Of a DNA stretch of 61,285 bases, positions 31,405 to 38,298 are shown one piece after another. This stretch comes from a virus. Position numbers and translations under genes: made by a program. The notes under the pieces are model-generated. The model did not search any database, was not told where the DNA came from, and saw nothing but the letters and a program-made list of their open reading frames with translations. Location of the stretch: IMG/VR virus record IMGVR_UViG_3300025913_000007, positions 1 to 61,285 of that record. One strand, given 5' to 3'. The first letter of the stretch is position 1. Every line of letters starts with the position of its first letter.

Positions 31405-32859
31405 TCAAAGCTTTAGGTTACGCTTAACCTCATCCCAGGTCCACTTCTTTATAAAGCGACCGTCTCGCCAGACAGGCTGCAACATATTGCCCTGTGAGAG
31501 ATTGGCCTGGGTTTTGATATCCAATCCATCAACTAAAGACAGATGTCCGTTTACGTATAATACCGCTAGACGACCACGAGCAGATCGTTTAGTTCCGCTA
31601 TCCGTGATTGGATCCTTGAAGAGAGATCGTTCCTGCCCGTTAACCTTGGCCCATGTAGCTTTGATTGCAAATCCGTGGGTGTCACGTGTGACGTGCTGGT
31701 ATGTATAGCTACCAATTCCGAACACGATATTTGGGGAAGCGAACCTTTTAGCAGCCAATCTTTCACATATCTGTCTAGCTCGTTCCTCCGTGATGGAGTC
31801 CCCATATATGGTCCCGATGTGCGAGTCGAGCTGCTTGAATCCTTTATCATTTATTGTTCCCCCGAATATATCCCACAGAAGTTCTACGACACCTTTCCGG
31901 GCTGGACTGTTATACGGCTGAGACTCATCACCGGTAATAATAAGAACAGGATCACCCGAGTCTGGGCGTATGACGAGCTTGCCGTCTCGTTTCATGATCT
32001 CTTTCTTCAAGGTTGGGAGGGTTTGTGTAATCACGTACCACAAATCCCAAGTATCAGATACTACTGATACTACACCCTTAGGATACAGACCGAGGAGCCG
32101 TCTGAAAGTGGTCCGTTCTGTTTCTCTCCCTCCTAGACACATGACCATGTGTTCCGTTGCCGGAACGCTGCCTCCGATAAGCCCTTCTCCATTGTAGCAA
32201 TCTCGGAGGAGCTTAATAGCCGGTATTGTATCGGTGCCCCGGAAGGACAATAGGTGCCCAATACCGCTAAGTACGGCTGCTTCTGGAGACCCCATACCTC
32301 GGAAGCTGAAATCATGTCCTTGCCATTGGGTGAATTCTGGATCCCCATGGGTCACCTCACACCAATGGTCGAGCAGTTTGCGGTAGCGGTAAGCTGTGGT
32401 TGCACTGGTGCAGGGTAGCCAGAGACGGGAGGATACGAGGGTTTCGAGATATCCTGGGACCCAAGCGAACTCTGGGTGAGTGTTCTCGATAGTGAACATG
32501 GGAATCTTATACGGCACTCGAGTTCCTTCTGGCAGTGCGCAGAATTCGAGTGGAAGATATCCCAAGTCATGTAAAGCTCCGATGTGGCGCACATCAAGCC
32601 CAGGACCAAGGCAATTGTCTGCCATTTTCTGGTAGTCATAGAGAACATCGCTCCGATTTCGACTGAAAAATGTTCTATTGGCCAAGTCCGTCAAGTCGTA
32701 CTTGAGAACTGCTTGAAGTCCAAGAAACACCACAGAATCGTTTCCTTCGATCCTAGGTGCCCTGGCTGTGAAGTTCTCATAGATGTACTCCGTTCCCGGA
32801 ACCATCTGGGCTCGATGGCCTGTTTTGTAGAAATCCGTAGCTTGAATGAAATCCAGCAT
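31405..32859 (-). CDS. Nicotinamide phosphoribosyltransferase-like protein (Nampt/Namat)
   Basis: 484 residues from ATG 32859 (MLDFIQATDFYKTGHRAQM). Family motifs: HDFSFRGMGSPEAAVLSG, FRGTDTIPAIKLLRD, VPATEHMVMCLGGRETERT, SVVSDTWDLWYVIT, LVIRPDSGDPV and FGIGSYTYQHVTRDTHGFAIK. It should make NMN from nicotinamide and PRPP, or, if it is a Namat as in phage NARP1 systems, NAD from nicotinamide and ADP-ribose pyrophosphate. The partner kinase is the next gene upstream. No NMN adenylyltransferase is present. Confidence 0.9.
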   Translation of the reverse strand: MLDFIQATDFYKTGHRAQMVPGTEYIYENFTARAPRIEGNDSVVFLGLQAVLKYDLTDLANRTFFSRNRSDVLYDYQKMADNCLGPGLDVRHIGALHDLGYLPLEFCALPEGTRVPYKIPMFTIENTHPEFAWVPGYLETLVSSRLWLPCTSATTAYRYRKLLDHWCEVTHGDPEFTQWQGHDFSFRGMGSPEAAVLSGIGHLLSFRGTDTIPAIKLLRDCYNGEGLIGGSVPATEHMVMCLGGRETERTTFRRLLGLYPKGVVSVVSDTWDLWYVITQTLPTLKKEIMKRDGKLVIRPDSGDPVLIITGDESQPYNSPARKGVVELLWDIFGGTINDKGFKQLDSHIGTIYGDSITEERARQICERLAAKRFASPNIVFGIGSYTYQHVTRDTHGFAIKATWAKVNGQERSLFKDPITDSGTKRSARGRLAVLYVNGHLSLVDGLDIKTQANLSQGNMLQPVWRDGRFIKKWTWDEVKRNLKL

Positions 32860-32861
32860 AA

Positions 32862-33725
32862 TCAAGTACTCCCGAGTAATACGGCGAATTTGAGAAGATT
32901 GCCAAGAGGTAGAACGGTTAAGCGAGGGAAATGCTCTCGTGTATCCACACATCGACTGTCTGTAGTCGTTATGTGTGTGTACTTTGCATCTATGTTATTC
33001 AATCCCTTGGAAAAAATACCATGGGATACAACAAGTTCTAGGTGGCTATTAAAACTGTATTTATCCTTATTAAATGCATCAGCCAGAAGATTGAATGTTC
33101 CACCCCCATCGCAGATATCATCTACTACGATATAGCGCCCTTCTTCCGGCAGAGCTGGCATGTAGTACTCTGAGAGTTCTCCAGTTTTAGCGTCGCGTAC
33201 TTTACTACACACAAGCAGCTCGGCCTTTGGATAAAACCAGTTCCGAAAGGTAGTAGCTCTTACGACTGCCCCGTTATCTGGTGCAATTATCCCTTTGACA
33301 TTGTTCAGAGGTGCTGGAACAACCAAATGGTGCATATTCAATATTTTTGGACCATTTGAATCCGGCCAGATTGTATTTAATACATCTGAATGCGGGTCGA
33401 ATACGTAATATCGGATTGTAGATCTCCATAGAAGGCTGATCATCATTTTTATTGTCATAGGATATTTCCCTTTATCCTCAGGCTTGACTTTATCTTGTCG
33501 AGCCCCCGGAAAATACATAATTCCGGCATGGACCTGTACGTCCTTATTGGCGGATAGAGCATCTAAAATACAGGCTGCGATTCCCACATCATTCCAAGTA
33601 CGAAGCTTGAAATAGATAACTACTAGTCCCTCGAATTTAGGCAGTTTTACGTGGGGCTCCCCACCTGGGAAAAACATCGTCTCAATTCCGGCAATCGAAT
33701 ATCGATCACTATCAATGAAAATCAT
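32862..33725 (-). CDS. Ribose-phosphate pyrophosphokinase-like protein (Prs/Adps)
   Basis: 287 residues from ATG 33725, which overlaps the upstream stop (ATGA). Motifs: FPGGEPHVKLP, YFPGARQDKVKPEDKG, VFDPHSDVLN (DxH metal site), IIAPDNGAVVRAT and the PRPP loop RYIVVDDICDGGGTFNLLA. Bacterial Prs makes PRPP; the diverged phage paralogue Adps makes ADP-ribose pyrophosphate from ADP-ribose. Pairing with the Nampt-like gene is the gene order of NARP1. It is shorter than typical Prs (about 315). Confidence 0.9.
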   Translation of the reverse strand: MIFIDSDRYSIAGIETMFFPGGEPHVKLPKFEGLVVIYFKLRTWNDVGIAACILDALSANKDVQVHAGIMYFPGARQDKVKPEDKGKYPMTIKMMISLLWRSTIRYYVFDPHSDVLNTIWPDSNGPKILNMHHLVVPAPLNNVKGIIAPDNGAVVRATTFRNWFYPKAELLVCSKVRDAKTGELSEYYMPALPEEGRYIVVDDICDGGGTFNLLADAFNKDKYSFNSHLELVVSHGIFSKGLNNIDAKYTHITTTDSRCVDTREHFPRLTVLPLGNLLKFAVLLGST

Positions 33726-33958
33726 ATATTTACTCCCGTTTGTAGGTGTACGTACATTTCGGCTTGCGCTGCGTGCCATAACTGCTCCGCAGGCTTCAAC
33801 TTATCCCAACCAAATACCGGCGATCGTTCCAAGCACACAGCTTGATGCCAAGCATGTAGAAGCATGGAAGCTACCGTGGATTGGCCTCGAAAATGGTATT
33901 GGGACTGAAAAGGAAATAGAACAGCAGCTCGGGCTGCGATACGAGCGTCTCTCGTCAT
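33722..33958 (-). CDS. Small protein of the NAD operon (78 aa)
   Basis: From ATG 33958 (ATGA overlap upstream) MTRDARIAARAAVLFPFQSQYHFRGQ..., helical, with WDKLKPAEQLWHAAQAEMYVHL. No family recognised. Confidence 0.6.
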   Translation of the reverse strand: MTRDARIAARAAVLFPFQSQYHFRGQSTVASMLLHAWHQAVCLERSPVFGWDKLKPAEQLWHAAQAEMYVHLQTGVNI

Positions 33959-34116
33959 TTTTTGTCTCTTGGCTGAATGTAGCAGCCCGTACATGACGGA
34001 ATGCCGCAATGTTCTCTATCTATCTTCACATCTTTGTACTGGCAATCTGGCCTGCGACGAAATCCGGCTGATGTGAGAGTAGGAACACTCTCTTGTTTGG
34101 GACGCTTAACGCACAT
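33955..34116 (-). CDS. Cys-rich small protein (53 aa)
   Basis: ATG 34116 preceded by GGAGG. MCVKRPKQESVPTLTSAG... RRPDCQYKDVKIDREHCGIPSCTGCYIQ has a Cys pattern suited to zinc binding. Overlaps both neighbours. Confidence 0.6.
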   Translation of the reverse strand: MCVKRPKQESVPTLTSAGFRRRPDCQYKDVKIDREHCGIPSCTGCYIQPRDKK

Positions 34117-34288
34117 TTCTAAACCTCCAAAATTCGAATATAAAGGCAACGGGCCCACAATCGACGGCCCAGCGATCTTTAACTGGATAACTGAGCCTTC
34201 TAAGGCCCCATTCAGGTTCAGGGTATTTACGGACTGTGAACCAAAAAAGTTTAGTCTTTATTTCCAATAAATCTTTTGTTTCTTGCAT
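34106..34288 (-). CDS. First gene of the NAD operon (60 aa)
   Basis: ATG 34288 follows GGGGAG by 6 bases, immediately downstream of a terminator-like hairpin. Aromatic-rich (LFWFTVRKYPEPEW, VAFIFEFWRF). Function unknown. Confidence 0.6.
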   Translation of the reverse strand: MQETKDLLEIKTKLFWFTVRKYPEPEWGLRRLSYPVKDRWAVDCGPVAFIFEFWRFRNVR

Positions 34289-34302
34289 TTAAATCTCCCC
34301 AT

Positions 34303-34336
34303 AAATAAAAAAGCCCAGACCGGAATGGTCTGGGCT
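34303..34336 (-). terminator. Terminator/attenuator before the NAD operon
   Basis: Minus strand AGCCCAGACC (34336-34327) / GGTCTGGGCT (34321-34312) followed by TTTTTTATTTATG. Because it lies only about 15 bases before the start of the 60-residue gene and downstream of a repeat-rich leader, it may act as an attenuator of the NAD operon or as the end of a short RNA. Confidence 0.8.
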
Positions 34337-34434
34337 GCGATCAAATCTTGGACTGCGACGTTTGGAAAACGTTACCGCAAGGCTTCGTAAACGAAGACTG
34401 CGATAGTTTGGGCTGCGACTATTTAGGACTGCGA
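34335..34434 (-). repeat. Array of five CTGCGA repeats
   Basis: RRCTGCGAY occurs at about 34335, 34353, 34398, 34413 and 34429 (plus strand; TCGCAGYYY on the leftward RNA), interspersed with hairpins such as CTTCGTAAACGAAG. The last copy runs into the terminator stem, so repeat and terminator could be alternative pairings. No coding frame accounts for it. Confidence 0.6.
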
Positions 34435-34539
34435 TCAAAATCGCCCGCATATGGACGTCGCGCAGATCTTAATTAAAAGATCGCGCTGGCGCCCGGACTT
34501 CGTGTATATACATAATGCCTTGATTTTACTTATTATTTA

Positions 34540-34576
34540 TTATGTCAACTCGGATTATGTCTGGACGTTATGTCAA
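34540..34576 (-). promoter_or_regulatory. Triple TTATGTC direct repeat (twice TTGACATAA on the minus strand)
   Basis: TTATGTC occurs at 34540, 34555 and 34568; two copies extend to TTATGTCAA, so the leftward strand carries two TTGACATAA elements 28 bases apart. Each has a perfect -35 hexamer but no TATAAT at 16-18 bases, suggesting an activator-dependent promoter or an operator cluster. Confidence 0.4.
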
Positions 34577-34579
34577 ATT

Positions 34580-34623
34580 TTAGGCAAAAGAAAAGCCCCG
34601 GAGACTTTCGCCTCCGGGGCTTG
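34580..34623 (-). terminator. Intrinsic terminator
   Basis: Minus strand AAGCCCCGGAG (34622-34612) / CTCCGGGGCTT (34603-34593) with GAAAG-type loop, followed by TTCTTTTGCC. Ends the transcript of the first leftward gene. Confidence 0.9.
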
Positions 34624-34646
34624 ATGTCACACACAGAACCTCAGAC

Positions 34647-35669
34647 TCAAGCAGCCTTCGTCTTACGATGGCCCTTATTACCCTTCCGAGACTCGGCAGC
34701 CTCGTCCTTGTCCAACGCCTCCTGCAGTGCAGCCTTCGCTCCAACGTCCATGTCCTGTTCCGTGGACCCTTCGAGGGAGGCTCCAGCCTTCGCCGCAGCA
34801 ATCTCCCCGGCAGAGGGCGCCGACATGCGCCGAAACTCTGCAATCTCGTTGCCCAAGATCAGGATCTTGTCAGCAAACTTGTCCTGCTGCTCATGCGTCA
34901 GTCCGTTCAGAGACTGGCACAGGACATTCATTGCAGCGGATACCCGAGGCGCCCATCCCTTGACAACGAGTTGCAGTGCCGTAGTGGTCTGCTTCTCATC
35001 GTTGCGCCCGTTTCCGTCGTTTCGATCGTTCGAACCGCGTTCCTTGGCCTCCAGCTCCTGCACCGCACCCCGGTAGAGGCTGGCGGTCGGAAAGAGCAAT
35101 GCGTTGCTCTCTTCGTTGCGGGTGTAAGGGTCTATTCCCCTTTCCAGCCCCTTGGCGATGGCCGTTTTGTACGTCGCCCACAGGGGGACCAGTTGACTGA
35201 CTGGCTTTTCCTCCTGCTTCTCTTCAATGTGCTTGCTCTTCAAAGCCTCTTCGGCTTTCGAACACAGCGCCAGGAAGTAGAGACGCACAACTGCGAGGCT
35301 GTAGCCCTTGCAGTGATCCATCGCTGCCTTGGCAATGGTGAACACTTGCTCACCTACCTTGCCTTGCAGGCCTTTCAGGAGGTTCTGGGTATCCTCGATA
35401 CCTCCCTTTTTCCACTGGATGTCGTACGCGGCGAAGACTGCTTGATAGGCAATCTTCAGATCCTTCTTGGACAGGTTCTCGTCCTTGACGAGTTCCGCGA
35501 CTCCCGGCTGATTCTCCACGTTCACCTTGTAGGGGCCCGTGGTAGTCACCGCTGCGGGATTGACCGCCGTGGTCTTGTCTGAGTTCTGTACTGCGGCAGT
35601 TCCACCGCCCTTGGCAGCCTCGGCGGCGGCCATGAGAACGAGAGAACTGACATTGCGAATGGTCTTCAT
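34647..35669 (-). CDS. GC-rich first leftward gene, unknown protein (340 aa)
   Basis: Starts MKTIRNVSSLVLMAAAEAAKGGG; mostly helical with long polar loops and a basic end (ESRKGNKGHRKTKAA). No family recognised. Third codon positions are much richer in G/C than in neighbouring genes, leaving long open antisense frames. It is the only gene between tandem promoters with a long leader and a strong terminator, the expected place for an abundant early protein. GGAG lies 8 bases before the ATG. Confidence 0.75.
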   Translation of the reverse strand: MKTIRNVSSLVLMAAAEAAKGGGTAAVQNSDKTTAVNPAAVTTTGPYKVNVENQPGVAELVKDENLSKKDLKIAYQAVFAAYDIQWKKGGIEDTQNLLKGLQGKVGEQVFTIAKAAMDHCKGYSLAVVRLYFLALCSKAEEALKSKHIEEKQEEKPVSQLVPLWATYKTAIAKGLERGIDPYTRNEESNALLFPTASLYRGAVQELEAKERGSNDRNDGNGRNDEKQTTTALQLVVKGWAPRVSAAMNVLCQSLNGLTHEQQDKFADKILILGNEIAEFRRMSAPSAGEIAAAKAGASLEGSTEQDMDVGAKAALQEALDKDEAAESRKGNKGHRKTKAA

Positions 35670-35881
35670 AGTTCATACTCCAGTTGAGGGTATGCCTACG
35701 GAGTGTCGCGCGGTATTGCGCGACTGTTCTCGCGCAGTACATACCTGATTGTTAAAGTGCCCCGCTAAGGTGGACCTAGCGGTATGAGGTTTTAAGCCCC
35801 TCTGGCCTAGCGGGACCTTCCCGCCGAATCCGTATTTCCTATCGAGCCATGATTCTCTCATAGCTCCAGTTCACAAGCAAT
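35670..35881 (-). promoter_or_regulatory. Structured leader of the first leftward gene
   Basis: About 210 gene-free bases. On the leftward RNA, GGTATG and CATACC enclose GCGCGA-GAACAG-TCGCGC; further upstream CCCGCTAGG/CCTAGCGG-type segments pair. The hairpins are GC-rich and compact, so they may stabilise the mRNA or regulate translation. Confidence 0.5.
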
Positions 35882-35920
35882 AGTGTACACCTATACAGGA
35901 CATTAGTCAAATTCTGTCAA
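35882..35920 (-). promoter_or_regulatory. Two overlapping sigma-70-like promoters
   Basis: Minus strand TTGACA (35920-35915), 17 bases, TGTATA (35897-35892); and TTGACT (35910-35905), 17 bases, TACACT (35887-35882). Both point to the GC-rich first leftward gene. Confidence 0.6.
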
Positions 35921-35949
35921 ATATGAAGTTTTCTATAGTCGATAGGGTT

Positions 35950-35965
35950 TGGCACGATTTTCGCC
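35950..35965 (+). promoter_or_regulatory. Sigma-54-like promoter 1
   Basis: TGGCACG-N4-TCGCC against the -24/-12 consensus TGGCACG-N4-TTGCW: correct spacing, one mismatch in the -12 element. Preceded by GATAGGGT as is the second copy. Confidence 0.4.
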
Positions 35966-36085
35966 GTCATTTTCTATTCGCATGACGTAGCAATCTGTTT
36001 AAAAAATGACGGCAAGAAGTATGCCAGATAGCACAATATTATGGCAAATAGTGAAACTAAATATAATTGATAGGGTCTAAGCATT

Positions 36086-36101
36086 TGGCACAGTATTTGC
36101 T
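36086..36101 (+). promoter_or_regulatory. Sigma-54-like promoter 2
   Basis: TGGCACA-N4-TTGCT fits the -24 GG and -12 GC elements with exact spacing. It points into the rightward arm. A hairpin starts right at its 3' end. Activator sites are not identifiable by eye. Confidence 0.5.
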
Positions 36102-36347
36102 AGGCGTATCCGCCCTCTCATACGCCTACGTGCGTATAGGCCTATGCCTCTAGGACGCAATAGGAAGCTCTATACGACGTTTAGACCCTACCCCTATGGT
36201 TTGGTATTGGTTGGTCGAAATTGTAGTTTCTACACACTCCGAGAATCAATAACTTACGTACTGGATAAACTGTATAGAAATGGGGGTTTATACAGTTCGT
36301 TATGTATACTCATCCTCGTGGGCAAATAACGTGCCATCCGCGCCCGT

Positions 36348-36377
36348 TTGACAAAGATTATTTCTTTGTGCTAATAT
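36348..36377 (+). promoter_or_regulatory. Sigma-70-like promoter of the rightward arm
   Basis: TTGACA (36348-36353), 18-base spacer, TAATAT (36372-36377). It precedes the run of small rightward genes and is the best sigma-70 candidate for that arm. Confidence 0.6.
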
Positions 36378-36532
36378 GTTAAATAGGCTACACATATCCT
36401 TTAATCAGGGTATTTTGGTGGCTCAGTTCCTACTCGCTGGCCCTCACGACGGAGGCGAATGTGGTAGGTGTCACAGAGAGCGCGCACCCACGCGAGTGGG
36501 GCTCAAGAGTGACGATAGGACGACAGTCTTAT

Positions 36533-36550
36533 GCACTCCTATAGGAGTGC
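36533..36550 (+). promoter_or_regulatory. Hairpin hiding a ribosome-binding site
   Basis: GCACTCC-TATA-GGAGTGC is a perfect stem whose right arm contains the AGGAG serving ATG 36556. The preceding 36378-36532 stretch shows no convincing gene; an open frame from 36376 lacks an SD and is probably leader. Confidence 0.6.
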
Positions 36551-36555
36551 TAGTT

Positions 36556-36699
36556 ATGAAATTCGAAGTACGAATCAGGCTCCGTATCGGGCCCCTCATG
36601 TGTGTTCCGTACCTGTACGAGCAGAATGCTCGGACCTTGCTACGGGATGCGCTCTACCATAGCAACGTAGCGTCAGCAATCATGGTGACAAGATCATGA
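36556..36699 (+). CDS. Small basic protein (47 aa)
   Basis: MKFEVRIRLRIGPLMCVPYLYEQNARTLLRDALYHSN...: beta strand then helix. AGGAG 8 bases upstream is within a hairpin. First of eight tiny rightward genes; function unknown. Confidence 0.6.
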   Translation: MKFEVRIRLRIGPLMCVPYLYEQNARTLLRDALYHSNVASAIMVTRS

Positions 36700-36836
36700 A
36701 TGGCGCGGATTTTGCCTTTCTTCAATGGGTTATCCAAGAGGAACAGTCTTGGAACGAGACTTTCGGAGATTGGCCTTGGACACACGTAGCTAACGAAACG
36801 TATCTGTGGCGCTGGAGGGTTACTCACCATGCCTAG
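36696..36836 (+). CDS. Trp-rich small protein (46 aa)
   Basis: MNGADFAFLQWVIQEEQSW... has seven Trp residues. The ATG overlaps the previous stop (ATGA). Unknown function. Confidence 0.6.
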   Translation: MNGADFAFLQWVIQEEQSWNETFGDWPWTHVANETYLWRWRVTHHA

Positions 36837-36951
36837 GTATCAGATTTACAAGGTAATAGATGGGAGGGTGGACTACGTGTTCACCGCGTTCCACTATGGT
36901 TGGGCTCGCAAGATAGCGAAGATGTTCACTCGACCGGTTTACGCTGAATAA
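36829..36951 (+). CDS. Small basic protein (40 aa)
   Basis: MPRYQIYKVIDGRVDYVFTA... FHYGWARKIAKMF. Overlaps the previous gene by 8 bases. Aromatic-basic composition; unknown. Confidence 0.55.
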   Translation: MPRYQIYKVIDGRVDYVFTAFHYGWARKIAKMFTRPVYAE

Positions 36952-37017
36952 TCCAATTAAATCAATCAACTGGAGTGCATAGTACTGTTTGTCCTATCCT
37001 AGTCGAGTAGCGCTAAG

Positions 37018-37033
37018 CGCTCCTAAAGGAGCG
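37018..37033 (+). promoter_or_regulatory. Second hairpin hiding a ribosome-binding site
   Basis: CGCTCC-TAAA-GGAGCG, with AAGGAG of ATG 37039 in the right arm. Same design as at 36533, with different stem bases, so the pairing itself appears conserved. Confidence 0.6.
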
Positions 37034-37038
37034 TTTCT

Positions 37039-37191
37039 ATGGAACAGTTTATAGTCATATTTCGTGGTCTAGGTGATAGAGACATGATGGCCTGGGGACC
37101 ATTCCCTAGTAAGCAGATAGCAGAAGAATTCATTGTCGATAGATTCACTCATCCGGACGGTTTCGTAGTCGTCCCTCTACGAGGGGTATAG
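37039..37191 (+). CDS. Small protein (50 aa)
   Basis: MEQFIVIFRGLGDRDMMAWGPF..., then helix and strand (FVVVPLRGV). A compact ferredoxin-like or double-strand outline shared with the 37197 and 37408 products (strand-helix-strand ending in hydrophobic residues). Unknown function. Confidence 0.6.
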   Translation: MEQFIVIFRGLGDRDMMAWGPFPSKQIAEEFIVDRFTHPDGFVVVPLRGV

Positions 37192-37196
37192 TCATC

Positions 37197-37346
37197 ATGT
37201 ATGTGATTAACTATCAGTTTGTAGGGGAGACGGTCGAGCACAAGCAGATATTCAAGCTGCTCTCGATCGCCTTAGGGTGTATCAATGATTTACTGGAGGA
37301 TCACAGCAAACCTATCGTTCGAATCTGCATTAGTCCTAAACTCTAG
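37197..37346 (+). CDS. Small protein (49 aa)
   Basis: MYVINYQFVGETVEHKQIFKLL... ALGCINDLLEDHSKPIVRICISPKL. Strand-helix-strand outline like its neighbours. Starts 5 bases after the previous stop. Confidence 0.55.
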   Translation: MYVINYQFVGETVEHKQIFKLLSIALGCINDLLEDHSKPIVRICISPKL

Positions 37347-37407
37347 AGTTATCAACTAATTAGGAGCGCTTACCGGTATTCGGCTAGACACAATAAGTAG
37401 GTGGAAT

Positions 37408-37551
37408 ATGTTCGTGATTGAGTGGTACAGGGGTCCAGATACATCCAACGTGTTTCTCACGTACAGCCAAAGAGATGCTGAGGCTATAGTGGATGACGTC
37501 TGGGCCAACGTCGCAGGTGTCACCCTGATTGTCATTACTGGTCCGTTCTAG
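37408..37551 (+). CDS. Small protein (47 aa)
   Basis: MFVIEWYRGPDTSNVFLTYSQ..., DAEAIVDDVW helix, VTLIVITGPF strand. Third of the strand-helix-strand set, suggesting local duplication. Confidence 0.55.
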   Translation: MFVIEWYRGPDTSNVFLTYSQRDAEAIVDDVWANVAGVTLIVITGPF

Positions 37552-37570
37552 TACGGCCCTAGGGATCAAT

Positions 37571-37693
37571 ATGAAGCGATATGAGAGGCTATTAGGTCTC
37601 CGGGGTGAGGTTATAGGGGTAGTGGTAGTTCTCGTCTCTGCTGGCTCTGTAATCCTTCTGGGCATTGTTTTCTTCTTCACGGGAGGTAAATAG
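37571..37693 (+). CDS. Single-pass membrane peptide (40 aa)
   Basis: Basic N-terminus MKRYERLLGLRGE followed by a hydrophobic segment of about 24 residues (VIGVVVVLVSAGSVILLGIV). Possible inner-membrane host-interaction peptide. Confidence 0.6.
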   Translation: MKRYERLLGLRGEVIGVVVVLVSAGSVILLGIVFFFTGGK

Positions 37694-37695
37694 TC

Positions 37696-37776
37696 ATGGC
37701 TTTGGTTTGGATCGGACGCGACATCGAGTACGTCGCTTGGGTAGCTACGGTCATATCCGAATGGAGTGCAATATGA
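37696..37776 (+). CDS. Tiny protein (26 aa)
   Basis: MALVWIGRDIEYVAWVATVI..., preceded by GGGAGG, and its stop overlaps the next ATG (ATGA). Hydrophobic; function unknown. Confidence 0.45.
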   Translation: MALVWIGRDIEYVAWVATVISEWSAI

Positions 37777-37949
37777 GAATGCTGGAGCAACTGAAGTTTG
37801 ATATGGCGACCGACGTAGTTCAGGAGGAACTAGCGCAGTGTGACCTACACTTAGCCCTCTTCTGGGGCATCGTGGACGGCATCCTGCTTCCTGGTGTCGA
37901 TGCTGTGTGGCTCGATGCTGAGGAATGGGGGACCCTTCAGAGTGGGTAG
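37773..37949 (+). CDS. Small acidic protein (58 aa)
   Basis: MRMLEQLKFDMATDVVQEEL... HLALFWGIVDGILLPGVDAVWLDAEEW. Helical and acidic; last gene before the large non-coding region. Confidence 0.6.
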   Translation: MRMLEQLKFDMATDVVQEELAQCDLHLALFWGIVDGILLPGVDAVWLDAEEWGTLQSG

Positions 37950-37954
37950 CCCTA

Positions 37955-37976
37955 GGGTCTAGGGTCTAGGGTGGGG
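37955..37976 (+). other. G-quadruplex motif
   Basis: Four G-tracts (GGG, GGG, GGG, GGGG) separated by TCTA, TCTA and T form a canonical intramolecular quadruplex motif directly after a stop codon. More G-runs follow to about 38020. Confidence 0.6.
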
Positions 37977-38056
37977 TAGAGGTGGGAGTAGGGCTAGGGT
38001 AGATGGGCGCCTCCGGCCCTCTACTCTCGCCCTCGATATGCAAGATTTATACCCTG

Positions 38057-38265
38057 TAACATAATGTAGACGCTTCGCTGCGTCTAGTCTAGTTACATAA
38101 TATCTATTGCCTAGGCAGCTACAGCCTAGACAGAGAGCTATGCAAGATCCGTGCCAGGGGGCTTGTTACATAATCCTGGGTAGAATAAGTCAAAACCCCC
38201 TAGGAATTCTTTATAGAGGTCTCCCCACCGATCGTCGCGCCGAGGGTAAAAATCGTTTACATAAT
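38057..38265 (+). repeat. Four spaced TTACATAAT repeats
   Basis: TAACATAAT at 38057 and exact TTACATAAT at 38093, 38166 and 38257, all on the same strand. A TAGACGC/GCGTCTA hairpin (38067-38086) and a CTAGGC/GCCTAG hairpin lie between copies. Could be operators or replication iterons; no gene is convincing in 37950-38837. Confidence 0.5.
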
Positions 38266-38298
38266 CTCAATGAAATCAATATCTTACGGGGGACAATA

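Larger units (their letters stand above)
35926..36347. promoter_or_regulatory. Divergent control region between the two arms
   Basis: About 420 bases with no convincing gene. It holds GATAGGGT repeats (35941, 36070), an 11-bp inverted repeat GCCGTCATTTT (35963-35973) / AAAATGACGGC (36003-36013), a hairpin TAGGCGTAT (36101-36109) / ATACGCCTA (36120-36128), and the palindrome ATAGGCCTAT. Two sigma-54-like promoters lie in it. It is a good candidate for the early switch and perhaps an origin. Confidence 0.55.

Noticed and set aside
34668-35582. 304-residue open frame on the plus strand
   Set aside because: Antisense to the GC-rich first leftward gene; codon bias there removes stops. No SD, no recognisable domain, and opposite to the promoters seen.
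36144-36329. 61-residue frame in the control region
   Set aside because: Upstream of the rightward promoter, no SD, and overlaps palindromes and hairpins; composition is not protein-like.
36376-36699. 107-residue frame starting at 36376
   Set aside because: No SD at the first ATG; the internal ATG 36556 has a good SD after a hairpin and gives a compact 47-residue product coupled to the next gene.
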